A stretch of 64,000 nt of DNA from Trichlorobacter thiogenes (GCF_900167465.1 NZ_FUWR01000010.1:62001-126000); one strand, 5' to 3'. Counted from the stretch's first letter, positions 17,440 to 26,180 are shown. The notes: a model not told the origin generated them from the sequence alone. Made by a program: numbers and translations.

Positions 17440-20010
17440 CTAAACCTTCTCGATCTTGACGCCGGTAAAACCGCCGTTGCGTGCTGTAGCGCCACTGAGA
17501 CGATCATAATCATCCGGCATCAGCTCGTTGTTGTTGCCGCCACGGGGCTGGGCCTTGGCATAGTCCTTGGCTGCGGTACGGCCATAGGCCCAATGGCCCT
17601 GTCCGAAGCATTTTGCCACGGTACCGGGACGTACCCCTTCCCACAGCTTGGCCTTGGTGATAATCGAGGCAGTGGGGGAGGTCAGGCGAATGGTGTCGCC
17701 ATCCTTGATCCCCAGCTTCTTGGCATCGGCCGGGTTGATCTTGGCTACGTCGTCCCAGCTGACATCACCGGCATCAAGCTTTTTAAACTCCTGATACCAG
17801 ACCGTGTTGGCAGAACGACCTTCACGGTTCAGGCGGGATTTGTGATCAATAAAGGTGAACGGGTATTCCTTCTCGCTGCCCCAACGTTTGGGGGTTTCAT
17901 AGTGGGGGACAAACACCAGTTCACCCTGGGCCTCATAGCCGCTTGACTTGAGTACATCGTCAATACTGGTCTTGTGCTTGGCCGCAAACAGGGTCAGGGT
18001 CTTTTTCAGGGTCTCGCTGTAGAACTCAAACTTCTGGGTCACGGTCTTGAACTTGCCCCAGTTCTTTTTGTAGGCATAGGTTTCTGAATTGTAGATCCCC
18101 TTTTTCTTGAACTCAGCCCAGCTGGCGATCTTGTCACCCTTCAGCTTCTCCTTGCCGTTCCAGACCTTCTGGCTGGAGATCCTGGCAGCTATCTCGCAGA
18201 ACTCGGCTGCATTGGTCGGTTTCTGCTTGGTCTCAGGGTCTTCAAATGAGGCGTAGTAGTCATACAGATTACTGAAACCACGGGCCTTCAGTTTTTCAGC
18301 CAACAGCCAGACAAACTCGGTCTCTTCTGACTTTACCTGCCAGAGCGGCTTTGCCACCGGCTGCTGGATGGAGAGGTGGCCATGCAGGTTGGCCATGTTG
18401 TTGAGAATCGACAGTTTTTCCGTAGGTGCAAAGGTGGCTGGCAGTACGATATCGGCAAACTGTGACATCTCAGAGGCGTTGGTGACGACATGGGCAAAAA
18501 ACGGCACTTGGGCCATTGCCTTATCCCAACGACTTGCCCCGGTTGCTGAGAAGTTGAAGTTGTTCCAGGTGGCAATGCAGACCTTGACCGCACCAGGGTT
18601 TTTGAGCATGCCGTTGGCAATGTTGTTGGTAACTACACCGGCTTTGGGACTTTCTGTAACCTTGCCGTCCTTGTCCTTCTTGGAATCAAAGCCGCCCATG
18701 ATGGCCGGCATATCCTTGGCTCCGCGACCGTCCAGTTTCTTTTCCTTGCCAAACTTCTTGGCGGTCTCATCCAGAAACTTGTCACTGATTTCCGGGAATT
18801 TGGTGCCGGGGGCACTGGAGGACTGGAATACGCCCCCTTCTGTTTCAACTGAGCCGAGGATGCCGTTTAAGGCATAGATAAACATGGAGGCATAGGTGCC
18901 ACGGGGGGACATGGCTACCCCAGGTCCCATCCAGACCGCGCAGGCGCTGCCAGCCTTGCCCATGGTGCGTGCTACAGCAATGATCTGCTTTTCAGGGATC
19001 AGACTCTTTTTGGCAGCCCAGGCTGGCGTAGCGTCTTTCAGTGCCAGGTTCCACCACTTGATCAGACCGTGGGTCTGCTTTTCGACAAAAGCAGCTTCAT
19101 CAAGTACGGCGCCAGCCTTGAACAGGTTCTTGCCCTCTTTAAAGTCACCTACAAACTCCTTGCTCCAGAACCCTTCCGTCAGCAGAACATGGGCAATAGC
19201 AGCGGCCAGGGCGCCATCCTCACCCGGCTTGATCGGCAGCCACTGGTGGGCCTTGGTGGTGGAGGTGCTCATGCGGGGATCTACGGCGATCAGGGTGCCG
19301 CGATCCAGCAGATCGCCAAACTTGTTGATGGCGTTGGGTACCTGCCGGTTGGAAGAGAGCGGGTCGCAGCCCCAGACCACCAGGCACTTGGTCTTGGCCA
19401 GATCATAGTCACGATAGCCGAAGAACCCCTGAGTATAGCCAGGCCCCATCTTCTCAGCCTCTGCGCAGATGGCGCTGTGTGAGAAGGAGTTAGGTGAGCC
19501 GAAGATCTTGGCGATGCTGCCATAGGCCAGATCAGTGGAGGTGGGGGAGTAGCGGCCACGCATGTACATGAACTTGTGGGGCTCGTTATTCTTGCGCAGC
19601 TCCATCATCTTGTCGGCAATGGTGTCCAGCGCCTCATCCCAGGAGATCGGCACAAATTTGGGGTCAACCCCCTTGCCCTTTTGCGGGTTGGTCCGCTTCA
19701 TCGGTACCTTGATCCGGTCAGGATCATAGGTCTGCTGGATCATCAGGTGGCCGCGGGGACAGCAGTAGCCGTTGTTAGCCTTGGAAAGCTGATTACCCCG
19801 TACCTTGCTGATCCGGTTGTCCTGCACAAAGAACTCCACCGGACACCAGGCGGTACAACCCTGGCAAGTGGAGGGGATCCATTCCCCTGCTGTGACCCCA
19901 GATGTCTTGCCTTCGCTTGCAGCAAAGGCGTTCAGCTTCGGCAGTCCCACGGTTGCCACAGCGCCGGCCGCTGCCGTAACCTTCAGAAAATCTCTGCGAT
20001 TAATCTCCAT
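17440..20010 (-). CDS. arrA: Respiratory arsenate reductase molybdopterin subunit ArrA
   Basis: Catalytic Mo-bisPGD subunit that reduces As(V) to As(III) in the periplasm (856 residues). It begins with a Tat signal (MEINRRDFLKV). A [4Fe-4S] motif C-x2-C-x3-C-x27-C (Cys49, 52, 56, 84) follows, then RGRY at 151-154, described as the ArrA signature separating it from arsenite-oxidising ArxA, and SAICAEAE with Cys182 as probable Mo ligand. The C-terminal FGQGHWAYG and RGGNNN segments also match ArrA. ATG 20010 was chosen because AAAGGAGG precedes it and the Tat signal follows; the frame stays open upstream to 20241 but that part runs into arsR. Neighbours arrB, a TorD chaperone, arsR and acr3 support the call. 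Thiosulfate or polysulfide reductase is the alternative. Confidence 0.88.
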   Translation of the reverse strand: MEINRRDFLKVTAAAGAVATVGLPKLNAFAASEGKTSGVTAGEWIPSTCQGCTAWCPVEFFVQDNRISKVRGNQLSKANNGYCCPRGHLMIQQTYDPDRIKVPMKRTNPQKGKGVDPKFVPISWDEALDTIADKMMELRKNNEPHKFMYMRGRYSPTSTDLAYGSIAKIFGSPNSFSHSAICAEAEKMGPGYTQGFFGYRDYDLAKTKCLVVWGCDPLSSNRQVPNAINKFGDLLDRGTLIAVDPRMSTSTTKAHQWLPIKPGEDGALAAAIAHVLLTEGFWSKEFVGDFKEGKNLFKAGAVLDEAAFVEKQTHGLIKWWNLALKDATPAWAAKKSLIPEKQIIAVARTMGKAGSACAVWMGPGVAMSPRGTYASMFIYALNGILGSVETEGGVFQSSSAPGTKFPEISDKFLDETAKKFGKEKKLDGRGAKDMPAIMGGFDSKKDKDGKVTESPKAGVVTNNIANGMLKNPGAVKVCIATWNNFNFSATGASRWDKAMAQVPFFAHVVTNASEMSQFADIVLPATFAPTEKLSILNNMANLHGHLSIQQPVAKPLWQVKSEETEFVWLLAEKLKARGFSNLYDYYASFEDPETKQKPTNAAEFCEIAARISSQKVWNGKEKLKGDKIASWAEFKKKGIYNSETYAYKKNWGKFKTVTQKFEFYSETLKKTLTLFAAKHKTSIDDVLKSSGYEAQGELVFVPHYETPKRWGSEKEYPFTFIDHKSRLNREGRSANTVWYQEFKKLDAGDVSWDDVAKINPADAKKLGIKDGDTIRLTSPTASIITKAKLWEGVRPGTVAKCFGQGHWAYGRTAAKDYAKAQPRGGNNNELMPDDYDRLSGATARNGGFTGVKIEKV

Positions 20011-20085
20011 ACCGTTTCCTCCTTTCGCAATCCCTGCTACTGTCAAAAGTGTCCAAAAACTTTTTGTTACAACTGTGCAACGGTC

Positions 20086-20115
20086 TTGACGTTTGTCCTG
20101 TCTGCTGGCTATAGT
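20086..20115 (+). promoter_or_regulatory. Sigma70-type promoter for arsR, apparently leaderless
   Basis: TTGACG (20086-20091), an 18-base spacer and TATAGT (20110-20115). Transcription would begin about 7 bases after the -10 element, at or next to the arsR ATG (20122), and no Shine-Dalgarno is present between them. The divergent arrA gene starts 111 bases away, so an ArsR dimer bound here could control both. Confidence 0.6.
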
Positions 20116-20121
20116 CGTTCC

Positions 20122-20463
20122 ATGAAGAACACCGTTAAACTCTTTAAATCCCTGTCTGACGAAACCCGCCTGCGGATTCTGTTTCTGTTGCTGGAGCATG
20201 GCGAGCTCTGTATCTGTGACCTGATGACCGCACTGGAACAACCTCAGTCAACCGTATCCCGTCACGTGGCCTATCTGAATAACAGCGGTTGGTTGAATGA
20301 TCGCCGTGGCGGTGTCTGGATGTACTACTCAATCCGGCCGGGTCTGACCGGTCTGTTTGTCGAACTGTCGACACTGGTTCGCAGCCGTTGTGCAGAGCTA
20401 CCTGAGTGTGCTGCTGATCAGGTTCGGTTGCTGGCTTATAAACACGAAAAGAACTGTATATAA
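20122..20463 (+). CDS. arsR: ArsR-family arsenic-responsive repressor
   Basis: Winged-helix metalloregulator of 113 residues. The sensing helix reads ELCICDLMTALEQPQSTVSRHV, with Cys30 and Cys32 matching the first two cysteines of the classical ELCVCDLC arsenite site; the third is replaced by Met. It is divergent from arrA and upstream of acr3, the standard position for an arsenic repressor. The ATG at 20122 starts the family's usual N-terminus (LFKSLSDETRLRIL); the longer open frame upstream is not plausible. Confidence 0.93.
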   Translation: MKNTVKLFKSLSDETRLRILFLLLEHGELCICDLMTALEQPQSTVSRHVAYLNNSGWLNDRRGGVWMYYSIRPGLTGLFVELSTLVRSRCAELPECAADQVRLLAYKHEKNCI

Positions 20464-20493
20464 CTATCTGAATATATTTTTTGCTCTATATGT

Positions 20494-20509
20494 ATCCGCT
20501 TAAGCGGAT
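20494..20509. promoter_or_regulatory. Perfect 16-bp palindrome upstream of acr3, candidate operator
   Basis: ATCCGCTTAAGCGGAT lies in the 97-base gap between arsR and acr3, about 50 bases before the acr3 start. It has no T-run and is short for a terminator, so a dimeric regulator site is more likely. Its sequence is not an evident ArsR operator, so the binding protein is unknown. Confidence 0.45.
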
Positions 20510-20560
20510 GATAGGGTAAAACAGCGTTGGTGTGAAGTAAATTGTTGTGAGGTTTTTTTC

Positions 20561-21610
20561 ATGGAACAGCAGCTTGGATCACGTCTCTCGTTTCTTGACC
20601 GTTGGTTGACCCTCTGGATCTTCGCTGCCATGGCGTTGGGGGTCGGGCTGGGCTATTTCATTCCCGGCACGGAAGCCTTTATTAACTCATTTCAGGTGGG
20701 CGCCACCAACATTCCGATCGCCATCGGCCTGATCGTGATGATGTATCCACCCTTTGCCAAGGTGAAGTATGAGGATATGCCGGAGGTGTTTCAGAACAAG
20801 AAAATTCTGGGCATTTCTCTGGTGCAGAACTGGTTGATCGGGCCGGTGCTGATGTTTGTGCTGGCAGCGCTGCTGTTGCCGGACAAGCCGGAGTATCTGG
20901 TGGGGTTGATCATGATCGGCCTGGCCCGCTGCATCGCCATGGTGATTGTCTGGAATGAGCTTGCCAAAGGCAATACCGAGTACGCTGCTGGGCTGGTGGC
21001 CTTTAACAGCATCTTTCAGGTGCTGTTCTACAGCGTCTATGCCTGGATTTTTATCACGGTGCTGCCGCCGCTGGTGGGACTGCAGGGGATGGCGGTTAAT
21101 GTCAGAATCGGCCAGATTGCCGAGAGCGTCTTCATCTACCTGGGCATCCCCTGTATTGCCGGAGCACTGACCCGTTTGATCGGGGTGAAGCTGATGGGTA
21201 AAGAACGCTATCACCGTGAACTGGTGCCCAAGATCAGCCCCCTGACGCTGATCGCCCTGCTGTTCACCATCGTGGTCATGTTCAGCCTGAAGGGCAGCCT
21301 GATCGTGCAGTTACCGCTGGATGTGGTGCGGATCGCCATTCCGCTTTTGATCTATTTTGTGGTGATGTTTCTGGTCTCGTTCTGGATGGGTAAAAAGCTG
21401 GGTGCTGATTATTCAAAGACCACCACCCTGGCCTTTACCGCAGCCAGCAACAACTTTGAACTGGCCATCGCCGTGGCAGTGGCTGTGTTCGGCATTAACT
21501 CCGGGGCTGCCTTTGCCGCAGTGATTGGGCCACTGGTGGAGGTGCCGGTGATGATCGGACTGGTTAATGTGGCCTTCTGGTTGCAAAAGCGCTGGTTTCA
21601 TGAATACTGA
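20561..21610 (+). CDS. acr3: ACR3-family arsenite efflux permease
   Basis: Arsenite/H+ antiporter of 349 residues with about ten transmembrane helices. Recognisable ACR3 segments are [25 protein letters not shown] at the N-terminus, [19 protein letters not shown], and [19 protein letters not shown] with the conserved Cys of TM4. Others are the [22 protein letters not shown] segment and [17 protein letters not shown] near the end. It follows arsR on the same strand and would remove the As(III) made by ArrAB or by the ArsC-like protein at 27068. Confidence 0.96.
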   Translation: MEQQLGSRLSFLDRWLTLWIFAAMALGVGLGYFIPGTEAFINSFQVGATNIPIAIGLIVMMYPPFAKVKYEDMPEVFQNKKILGISLVQNWLIGPVLMFVLAALLLPDKPEYLVGLIMIGLARCIAMVIVWNELAKGNTEYAAGLVAFNSIFQVLFYSVYAWIFITVLPPLVGLQGMAVNVRIGQIAESVFIYLGIPCIAGALTRLIGVKLMGKERYHRELVPKISPLTLIALLFTIVVMFSLKGSLIVQLPLDVVRIAIPLLIYFVVMFLVSFWMGKKLGADYSKTTTLAFTAASNNFELAIAVAVAVFGINSGAAFAAVIGPLVEVPVMIGLVNVAFWLQKRWFHEY

Positions 21611-21637
21611 AGGTAGGAAACAGCAAGTTTTGATTGT

Positions 21638-21651
21638 TTGACCTGCATCAA
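21638..21651 (+). promoter_or_regulatory. FNR/CRP-type box upstream of moaC
   Basis: TTGAC-CTGC-ATCAA matches the FNR consensus TTGAT-N4-ATCAA at nine of ten positions, and is embedded in a longer near-palindrome (ATTGTTTGA...TCAAAACAAT). It lies 49 bases before moaC. Oxygen- or redox-controlled cofactor synthesis would fit the anaerobic role of the Mo enzyme. Confidence 0.5.
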
Positions 21652-21700
21652 AACAATTAGGACTGCATGCAACTACTTTGTATAAGGGAGATCCTATCTG

Positions 21701-22183
21701 ATGTCATTCAATCATTTTGACAGCAAGGGACAGGCAATCATGGTGGATATCAGTGCCAAGCAGCCCACCCTGCGCACCGCCATAGCCCGCTCAACGGTAC
21801 AGATGCAACCGGCCACGCTGCAGATGGTGGTGGATGGCGCACTGGCCAAGGGGGATGTGCTGGGGGTGGCGAGGTTGGCCGGTATTGCGGCAGCCAAAAA
21901 GACCCCGGACCTGATCCCCCTTTCTCATCCCCTGGCCCTGCATGCCGTGGGGATTGAGTTTAACTGGAATCTTGAAGCTGGCAGCATTGCGGTTGAGGCC
22001 ACGGTGCGGGCCTTTGAGCGGACCGGGGTGGAGATGGAGGCGATGGTGGCCGCATCGGTTGCGGCGCTGACGGTCTATGATATGTGCAAAGGCCAGGATA
22101 AAGGGATCAGCATTACAGAGACGTTGCTACTGTTTAAAGAAGGTGGCAAGAGCGGCACCTATCAACGGGATGCTGCCCTATGA
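21701..22183 (+). CDS. moaC: Cyclic pyranopterin monophosphate synthase MoaC
   Basis: Second step of molybdopterin synthesis: converts the MoaA product to cyclic pyranopterin monophosphate. The 160 residues show the family signatures MVDISAKQPTLRTAIA, KGDVLGVARLAGIAAAKKTPDLIPLSHPL and VRAFERTGVEMEAMVAASVAALTVYDMCK. It opens a run of cofactor genes; mogA overlaps its stop by 4 bases. GGGAG lies 10 bases before the ATG. Confidence 0.97.
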   Translation: MSFNHFDSKGQAIMVDISAKQPTLRTAIARSTVQMQPATLQMVVDGALAKGDVLGVARLAGIAAAKKTPDLIPLSHPLALHAVGIEFNWNLEAGSIAVEATVRAFERTGVEMEAMVAASVAALTVYDMCKGQDKGISITETLLLFKEGGKSGTYQRDAAL

Positions 22184-22680
22184 AAGCGGCAATTTTGACG
22201 GTCAGTGACAAAGGCTCCCGTGGCCAGCGGGAAGATAGCGGTGGACCGCTGCTGCAACAGTGGCTGGCAGGGCAGGGGGTGGAGATCGTCTGCACCGGAA
22301 TGGTGCCGGATGAGCTGGAACAGATTGCAGCAGCACTACGGGAATGGGCTGACCACGACCAGCCGGAGCTGATTCTGACCACCGGCGGCACCGGCGTATC
22401 TCCACGGGATGTGACACCTGAGGCGACCCTGCAGGTGCTGGATCGACTGTTGCCCGGCTTTGGTGAGCTGATGCGGGCTGAGAGCCTGAAGATCACCCCC
22501 ATGGCGATCCTGTCACGGGCAGTGGCTGGTATCCGCAAACAGAGCCTGATCATCAATCTGCCCGGCAGCCCAAAAGGGGCGATTGAGAATCTGGCTGCAA
22601 TCTGGGCAGCAGTTCCCCATGCGGTCAGTAAGATCCGGGGTGATAGTGCAGATTGCGACGGGATCGGACGCCGACAATGA
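22180..22680 (+). CDS. mogA: Molybdopterin adenylyltransferase MogA/MoaB
   Basis: Activates molybdopterin by adenylation before metal insertion (166 residues). Typical motifs are ILTVSDKGSRGQREDSGGPLL at the start, LILTTGGTGVSPRDVTPEA (the MoCF TGGTG loop) and LPGSPKGAIENL. The ATG overlaps the moaC stop by 4 bases. MogA and MoaB are close relatives; I use mogA because of the operon context. Confidence 0.93.
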   Translation: MKAAILTVSDKGSRGQREDSGGPLLQQWLAGQGVEIVCTGMVPDELEQIAAALREWADHDQPELILTTGGTGVSPRDVTPEATLQVLDRLLPGFGELMRAESLKITPMAILSRAVAGIRKQSLIINLPGSPKGAIENLAAIWAAVPHAVSKIRGDSADCDGIGRRQ

Positions 22681-22698
22681 ATCGGATAAAAATATTTA

Positions 22699-22827
22699 GC
22701 CACAGAGGTCACAGAGAACACAGAGGAACTACAGGTAAATCTTTTTTATCTGATCAGGCCGATTGTGAATTTTGCCAATCGTTCGTTTTGTTTTTCTTTC
22801 CTCTGAGAACTCTGTGTGCTCTGTGGC
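22699..22827. repeat. Palindromic element with periodic CACAGAG arms
   Basis: Two 29-base inverted arms (22699-22727 and 22799-22827) flank 71 bases. Both arms read GC, then three CACAGAG-type units 9 bases apart, then GA; the two-base spacers differ between arms (GT, AA against CA, TT) while the units are kept apart from one change. The right arm ends 17 bases before the mobA start, so the element splits mogA from mobA. Confidence 0.8.
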
Positions 22828-22843
22828 AAAGTCTTTTGCCTGT

Positions 22844-23440
22844 ATGATCAGCCAATGTAACGACATAACCGGCGTAATCCTGGTGGGTGGCAAGAGTCGT
22901 CGCATGGGGCAGGATAAGGCGTTCCTGCTGATCGAAGGTCTGCCGGTGATCGAGCGGATTATCAGAACCATGCAGGGCTGTTTCAAAGATCTGCTGCTGG
23001 TGGGTGATCGCCCTGAGCGGTTTGAATCCTACGGTCTGCCGGTGGTACCGGATCTCTACCCCGGTAGCTCCCTGGGGGGTCTGTATACCGGCCTGCAGCA
23101 TGCTGGAACTGACCGGATCTTTGTTACTTCCTGCGATATCCCGTTTTCCAATCCAGAGCTAATCCGGTTTATCTGCACTGATACGAACCCATACGATGCG
23201 GTGATTCCTGCCACGGAAGGCGGGTTGGAGCCGTTGTTTGCCCTCTACCACAAGTCTTGCCTACCGGCCATGCAGACTGCACTTGAGGCCGGCAACTTTC
23301 GGATCACAGCCGTTCTTCAGCAGTTGCAGATTAAAACCATTGCCCCGGAACAGTTGAGGCAGCTTGATGCCGATGGCCGGGCACTGCTGAACATCAACAC
23401 CCCTGACGAGTATGCGGCCTGCAAGGAGCTGAAACCATGA
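22844..23440 (+). CDS. mobA: Molybdenum cofactor guanylyltransferase MobA
   Basis: Attaches GMP to Mo-molybdopterin to form the bis-MGD cofactor needed by ArrA (198 residues). The nucleotide-binding start ITGVILVGGKSRRMGQDKAFLLIEG is diagnostic, and PGSSLGGLYTGL and VTSCDIPF follow. ATG 22844 is chosen because the family motif starts ten residues later; upstream in frame is repeat sequence. There is no clear ribosome site, which may reflect insertion of the palindromic element. It overlaps the next gene by 4 bases. Confidence 0.93.
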   Translation: MISQCNDITGVILVGGKSRRMGQDKAFLLIEGLPVIERIIRTMQGCFKDLLLVGDRPERFESYGLPVVPDLYPGSSLGGLYTGLQHAGTDRIFVTSCDIPFSNPELIRFICTDTNPYDAVIPATEGGLEPLFALYHKSCLPAMQTALEAGNFRITAVLQQLQIKTIAPEQLRQLDADGRALLNINTPDEYAACKELKP

Positions 23441-25209
23441 AGAAACCACCGGTTGTCTCCTTTGTGGCCCATTCCGGCACCGGCAAGACCACCCTGTTGG
23501 AGCAGCTGATTCCGATCCTGAAGGCTCGTGGCTACCGGGTCGGGGCGATCAAGCATGATGCCCACCGCTTTGAGATCGATCATCCCGGTAAAGATAGTCA
23601 CCGTTTGACCGTTGCCGGTGCAGACAGCATGCTGATCTGCTCAGGTGAAAAGCTGGCTCTGGTGCGTCAGCATCAGCAGGCCCCAACCGTTGAGGAGCTG
23701 CTGGCGATCTGCGGGGTGGATCTGGATATCATTCTGACTGAAGGGTTCAAGCAGAGCAGCCTGCCCAAGATAGAGCTGCACCGTGCAGCCTTGGGCCGGG
23801 AGCTGATCTGTCGCGGTACGAACCATGATCCAGCCCTGCTGGCGGTGGCCAGTGATGTTCCACTTGTGCTTGATGTCCCGCTGCTTGATCTGAACAACCC
23901 GGCTGAAATTGCCGCCTTTATTGAGGAATATGCCATGCAGAACAGTCTTGTGACCGAACTGGCAAAAAAGCAGGAAGGTAAGCAGCCGCTGACCTCTGTT
24001 AAACAGGCCTTTAGCACCGTACTGGAGCATGGCGTGCAGGCTGGCGTCTGTTGTCTGCCGTTGCTGGATGCCCTGGGCCGGGTGCTTGCCGAAGACCAGA
24101 TTGCTCAATTTGACATCCCGTCCTGTGATTACTCGGCCATGGACGGCTATGGCTTCTGTCATGACGATGTCGGGCAGGGGGCGTTGCGGGCAGAGGGGTT
24201 TCTGCCTGCCGGGCAAGCCGGACAGGAAACGGTTGCCCCGGGCACGGCCATCAGGATCATGACCGGCGCGCCGATCCCCCCTGGCTGCGATACGGTGGTG
24301 CCTTTGGAAAATCTGCAAGTGTTGGACGGCCTACTGCAGTTTATCAAACCGTTCTCCGTTGGGGACAATATCCGGCGGGCCGGTGAGGATCTGCAGCAGG
24401 GGCAGCGGGCTGTTACGGCAGGTACGGTACTGCGTTTTCAGGAAATAACCCTGCTATCAGCCATGAACCTTAGCACGGTGCCGGTCTATGCGCCGTTACG
24501 GGTGGCGATCCTGGCCACCGGCGATGAACTGCTGGAACCGGGTTCAGAGCGCAGGCCGGGGATGGTCATCAACAGTAACAGCAACGCCCTGGCAGCCCAG
24601 GTGCGGGAGGCCGGTGCAGAGCCGCTGCTGATGGGGATTGCCGAGGATCAACCGGAGATTACCCGTGAGCGGTTACGGGCCTGCCTGTCGGCTGATCTGG
24701 TGCTGGTCACCGGTGGCGCATCAGCCGGCGACCATGACTATGTCAAACCGGCCCTGCTGGAGCTGGGTGGCAGCATGCTGTTTGACGGGGTTAATATCAA
24801 GCCGGGCAAACCGTTTGGTATGGGACTGCTGCAGGGCAAGCCGGTCTTTTCGCTGCCCGGCAATCCGGTGGCAGCCATGGTGATCTTTGAGCTGTTTGTC
24901 AGGCCGATGCTGCTGAAGGGGGGCGGCAGGCAGCAGGTTTTCAGGCCCTCTGTCCAGGCGGTGCTGACTGAGCCTGCACGTAACAAGGGGGCACGGCCCC
25001 ATTTTGTGGGTGCTGTACTGAACAGTAGCTCAGATGGCTGGGAGGTTTCCATTACCGGCAGTCAAAGTTCCGGGCGGATCAGCTCACTGACCCTGGCATC
25101 AGGGCTGGCTTTGCTGGCGCCGGAAAGCAGCTATCAGCCCGGTGATGCGGTAACGGTGCTGGTGCTGGATACCACCGTTGGCATGCAGGCGGTGAGCCCA
25201 TGGGATTGA
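23437..25209 (+). CDS. MobB-MoeA fusion: Mo cofactor guanylation adaptor and molybdopterin molybdenumtransferase
   Basis: Two cofactor enzymes on one chain of 590 residues. Residues 1-165 are MobB, a GTP-binding adaptor with P-loop AHSGTGKTT and the DSHRLTVAGADSMLI segment. Residues 175-590 are MoeA, which inserts molybdate into adenylated molybdopterin; it shows DIPSCDYSAMDGYGF, GTAIRIMTGAPIPPGCDTVVPLEN, the MoCF-type VTGGASAGDHDYVKPAL and KPGKPFGMGLLQGKPVFSLPGNPVA. The start codon overlaps mobA by 4 bases and its end overlaps moaA by 10 bases, giving tight coupling through the pathway. Confidence 0.95.
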   Translation: MKKPPVVSFVAHSGTGKTTLLEQLIPILKARGYRVGAIKHDAHRFEIDHPGKDSHRLTVAGADSMLICSGEKLALVRQHQQAPTVEELLAICGVDLDIILTEGFKQSSLPKIELHRAALGRELICRGTNHDPALLAVASDVPLVLDVPLLDLNNPAEIAAFIEEYAMQNSLVTELAKKQEGKQPLTSVKQAFSTVLEHGVQAGVCCLPLLDALGRVLAEDQIAQFDIPSCDYSAMDGYGFCHDDVGQGALRAEGFLPAGQAGQETVAPGTAIRIMTGAPIPPGCDTVVPLENLQVLDGLLQFIKPFSVGDNIRRAGEDLQQGQRAVTAGTVLRFQEITLLSAMNLSTVPVYAPLRVAILATGDELLEPGSERRPGMVINSNSNALAAQVREAGAEPLLMGIAEDQPEITRERLRACLSADLVLVTGGASAGDHDYVKPALLELGGSMLFDGVNIKPGKPFGMGLLQGKPVFSLPGNPVAAMVIFELFVRPMLLKGGGRQQVFRPSVQAVLTEPARNKGARPHFVGAVLNSSSDGWEVSITGSQSSGRISSLTLASGLALLAPESSYQPGDAVTVLVLDTTVGMQAVSPWD

Positions 25210-26180
25210 AAGATACCCACGGCCGCAAGATCAACTACCTGCGTCTGTCAGTGACCGATCGCTGCAACCTGCGCTGTTTCTACTGTATGCCCCATGAGGG
25301 GGTGCCCGATGTCGGCCACAGCGGGATTCTCTCCTTTGAAGAACTGCAGATGATTGCCGAGTGCTCAGTTGGTCTGGGGATTGAGAAGATCAGGATCACC
25401 GGCGGTGAACCAACCGTACGGGCGGGTCTGGTGGGGTTTCTGACAAAGCTCTCTGCCATTCCCGGCCTGCGTCACCTGGCCCTGACCACTAATGGTCTGC
25501 TGCTGGAGCAGATGGTCGCTGACCTGTACCGGGCCGGTGTCCAACGTCTCAACGTCAGCCTTGATTCCCTGAATCCGCAGCGCTTTAAAGAAATCACCCG
25601 TGGCGGAGAGCTTAACAAGGTGCTGGCCGGGCTTGATGCTGCGGTGGCGGCCGGTTTTCCGCCCCCCAAGATCAATGTGGTGATCATGCGAGGGATCAAT
25701 GATGGTGAGGTCCTTGATTTTGCAGAGCTGACCCGCAGCAGGGGCTGTTCCGTTCGTTTTATTGAGTATATGCCGGTGGTCAAGGAAGATGGCTGGCAAC
25801 GGCTCTGTTTTTCCGGCCAGGAGGTGCTGCAGCGGATCAGAGAACAGCACCCGTTGGAACCGGTCAACAAAGGGGATTTTGCCGGGCCATCCCAGGATTA
25901 CCGGATACCCGGTGCAGCTGGCAGTATCGGCATTATCACGGCAGTGTCCGGCCACTTCTGTGTTGACTGCAACCGGATTCGGGTTACGGCACGGGGACAG
26001 GCCAAGGGTTGTCTGTTCAGTGATGAAAAGGTTGATCTGCTGCCGTTTCTGCGACCACCCGACTGCCAGGCACTCTGTTCGGCGCTGCAGCGGATTGTTG
26101 CCTCAAAGCCGGAAGGGCATGGCATCAGATGTGGCGAGTATGAACACAGTAACTTCAGTATGGCCCAGGTGGGGGGGTAG
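25200..26180 (+). CDS. moaA: GTP 3',8-cyclase MoaA
   Basis: Radical SAM enzyme that starts molybdopterin synthesis by rearranging GTP (326 residues). The N-terminal SAM cluster motif is TDRCNLRCFYCMP and the C-terminal substrate cluster motif is CVDCNRIRVTARGQAKGC (the C-x2-C-x13-C pattern). ITGGEPTVRAGL binds SAM. The usual GG at the C-terminus is present (AQVGG). It overlaps the mobB-moeA gene by 10 bases. Confidence 0.97.
   Translation: MGLKDTHGRKINYLRLSVTDRCNLRCFYCMPHEGVPDVGHSGILSFEELQMIAECSVGLGIEKIRITGGEPTVRAGLVGFLTKLSAIPGLRHLALTTNGLLLEQMVADLYRAGVQRLNVSLDSLNPQRFKEITRGGELNKVLAGLDAAVAAGFPPPKINVVIMRGINDGEVLDFAELTRSRGCSVRFIEYMPVVKEDGWQRLCFSGQEVLQRIREQHPLEPVNKGDFAGPSQDYRIPGAAGSIGIITAVSGHFCVDCNRIRVTARGQAKGCLFSDEKVDLLPFLRPPDCQALCSALQRIVASKPEGHGIRCGEYEHSNFSMAQVGG

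Noticed and set aside
17023-17946. 307-residue plus-strand ORF
   Set aside because: It is the antisense shadow of arrB and the arrA 3' end; it has no domain and crosses an intergenic gap.
17440-20010. ArrA being ArxA, tetrathionate, thiosulfate or polysulfide reductase
   Set aside because: The RGRY motif, the C-x2-C-x3-C-x27-C spacing, SAICAEAE and the arsR/acr3/ArsC neighbourhood all favour ArrA; a tree would settle it.
21611-21700. Molybdenum cofactor riboswitch before moaC
   Set aside because: The 90-base gap is too short for the known aptamer and shows an FNR-like box instead.
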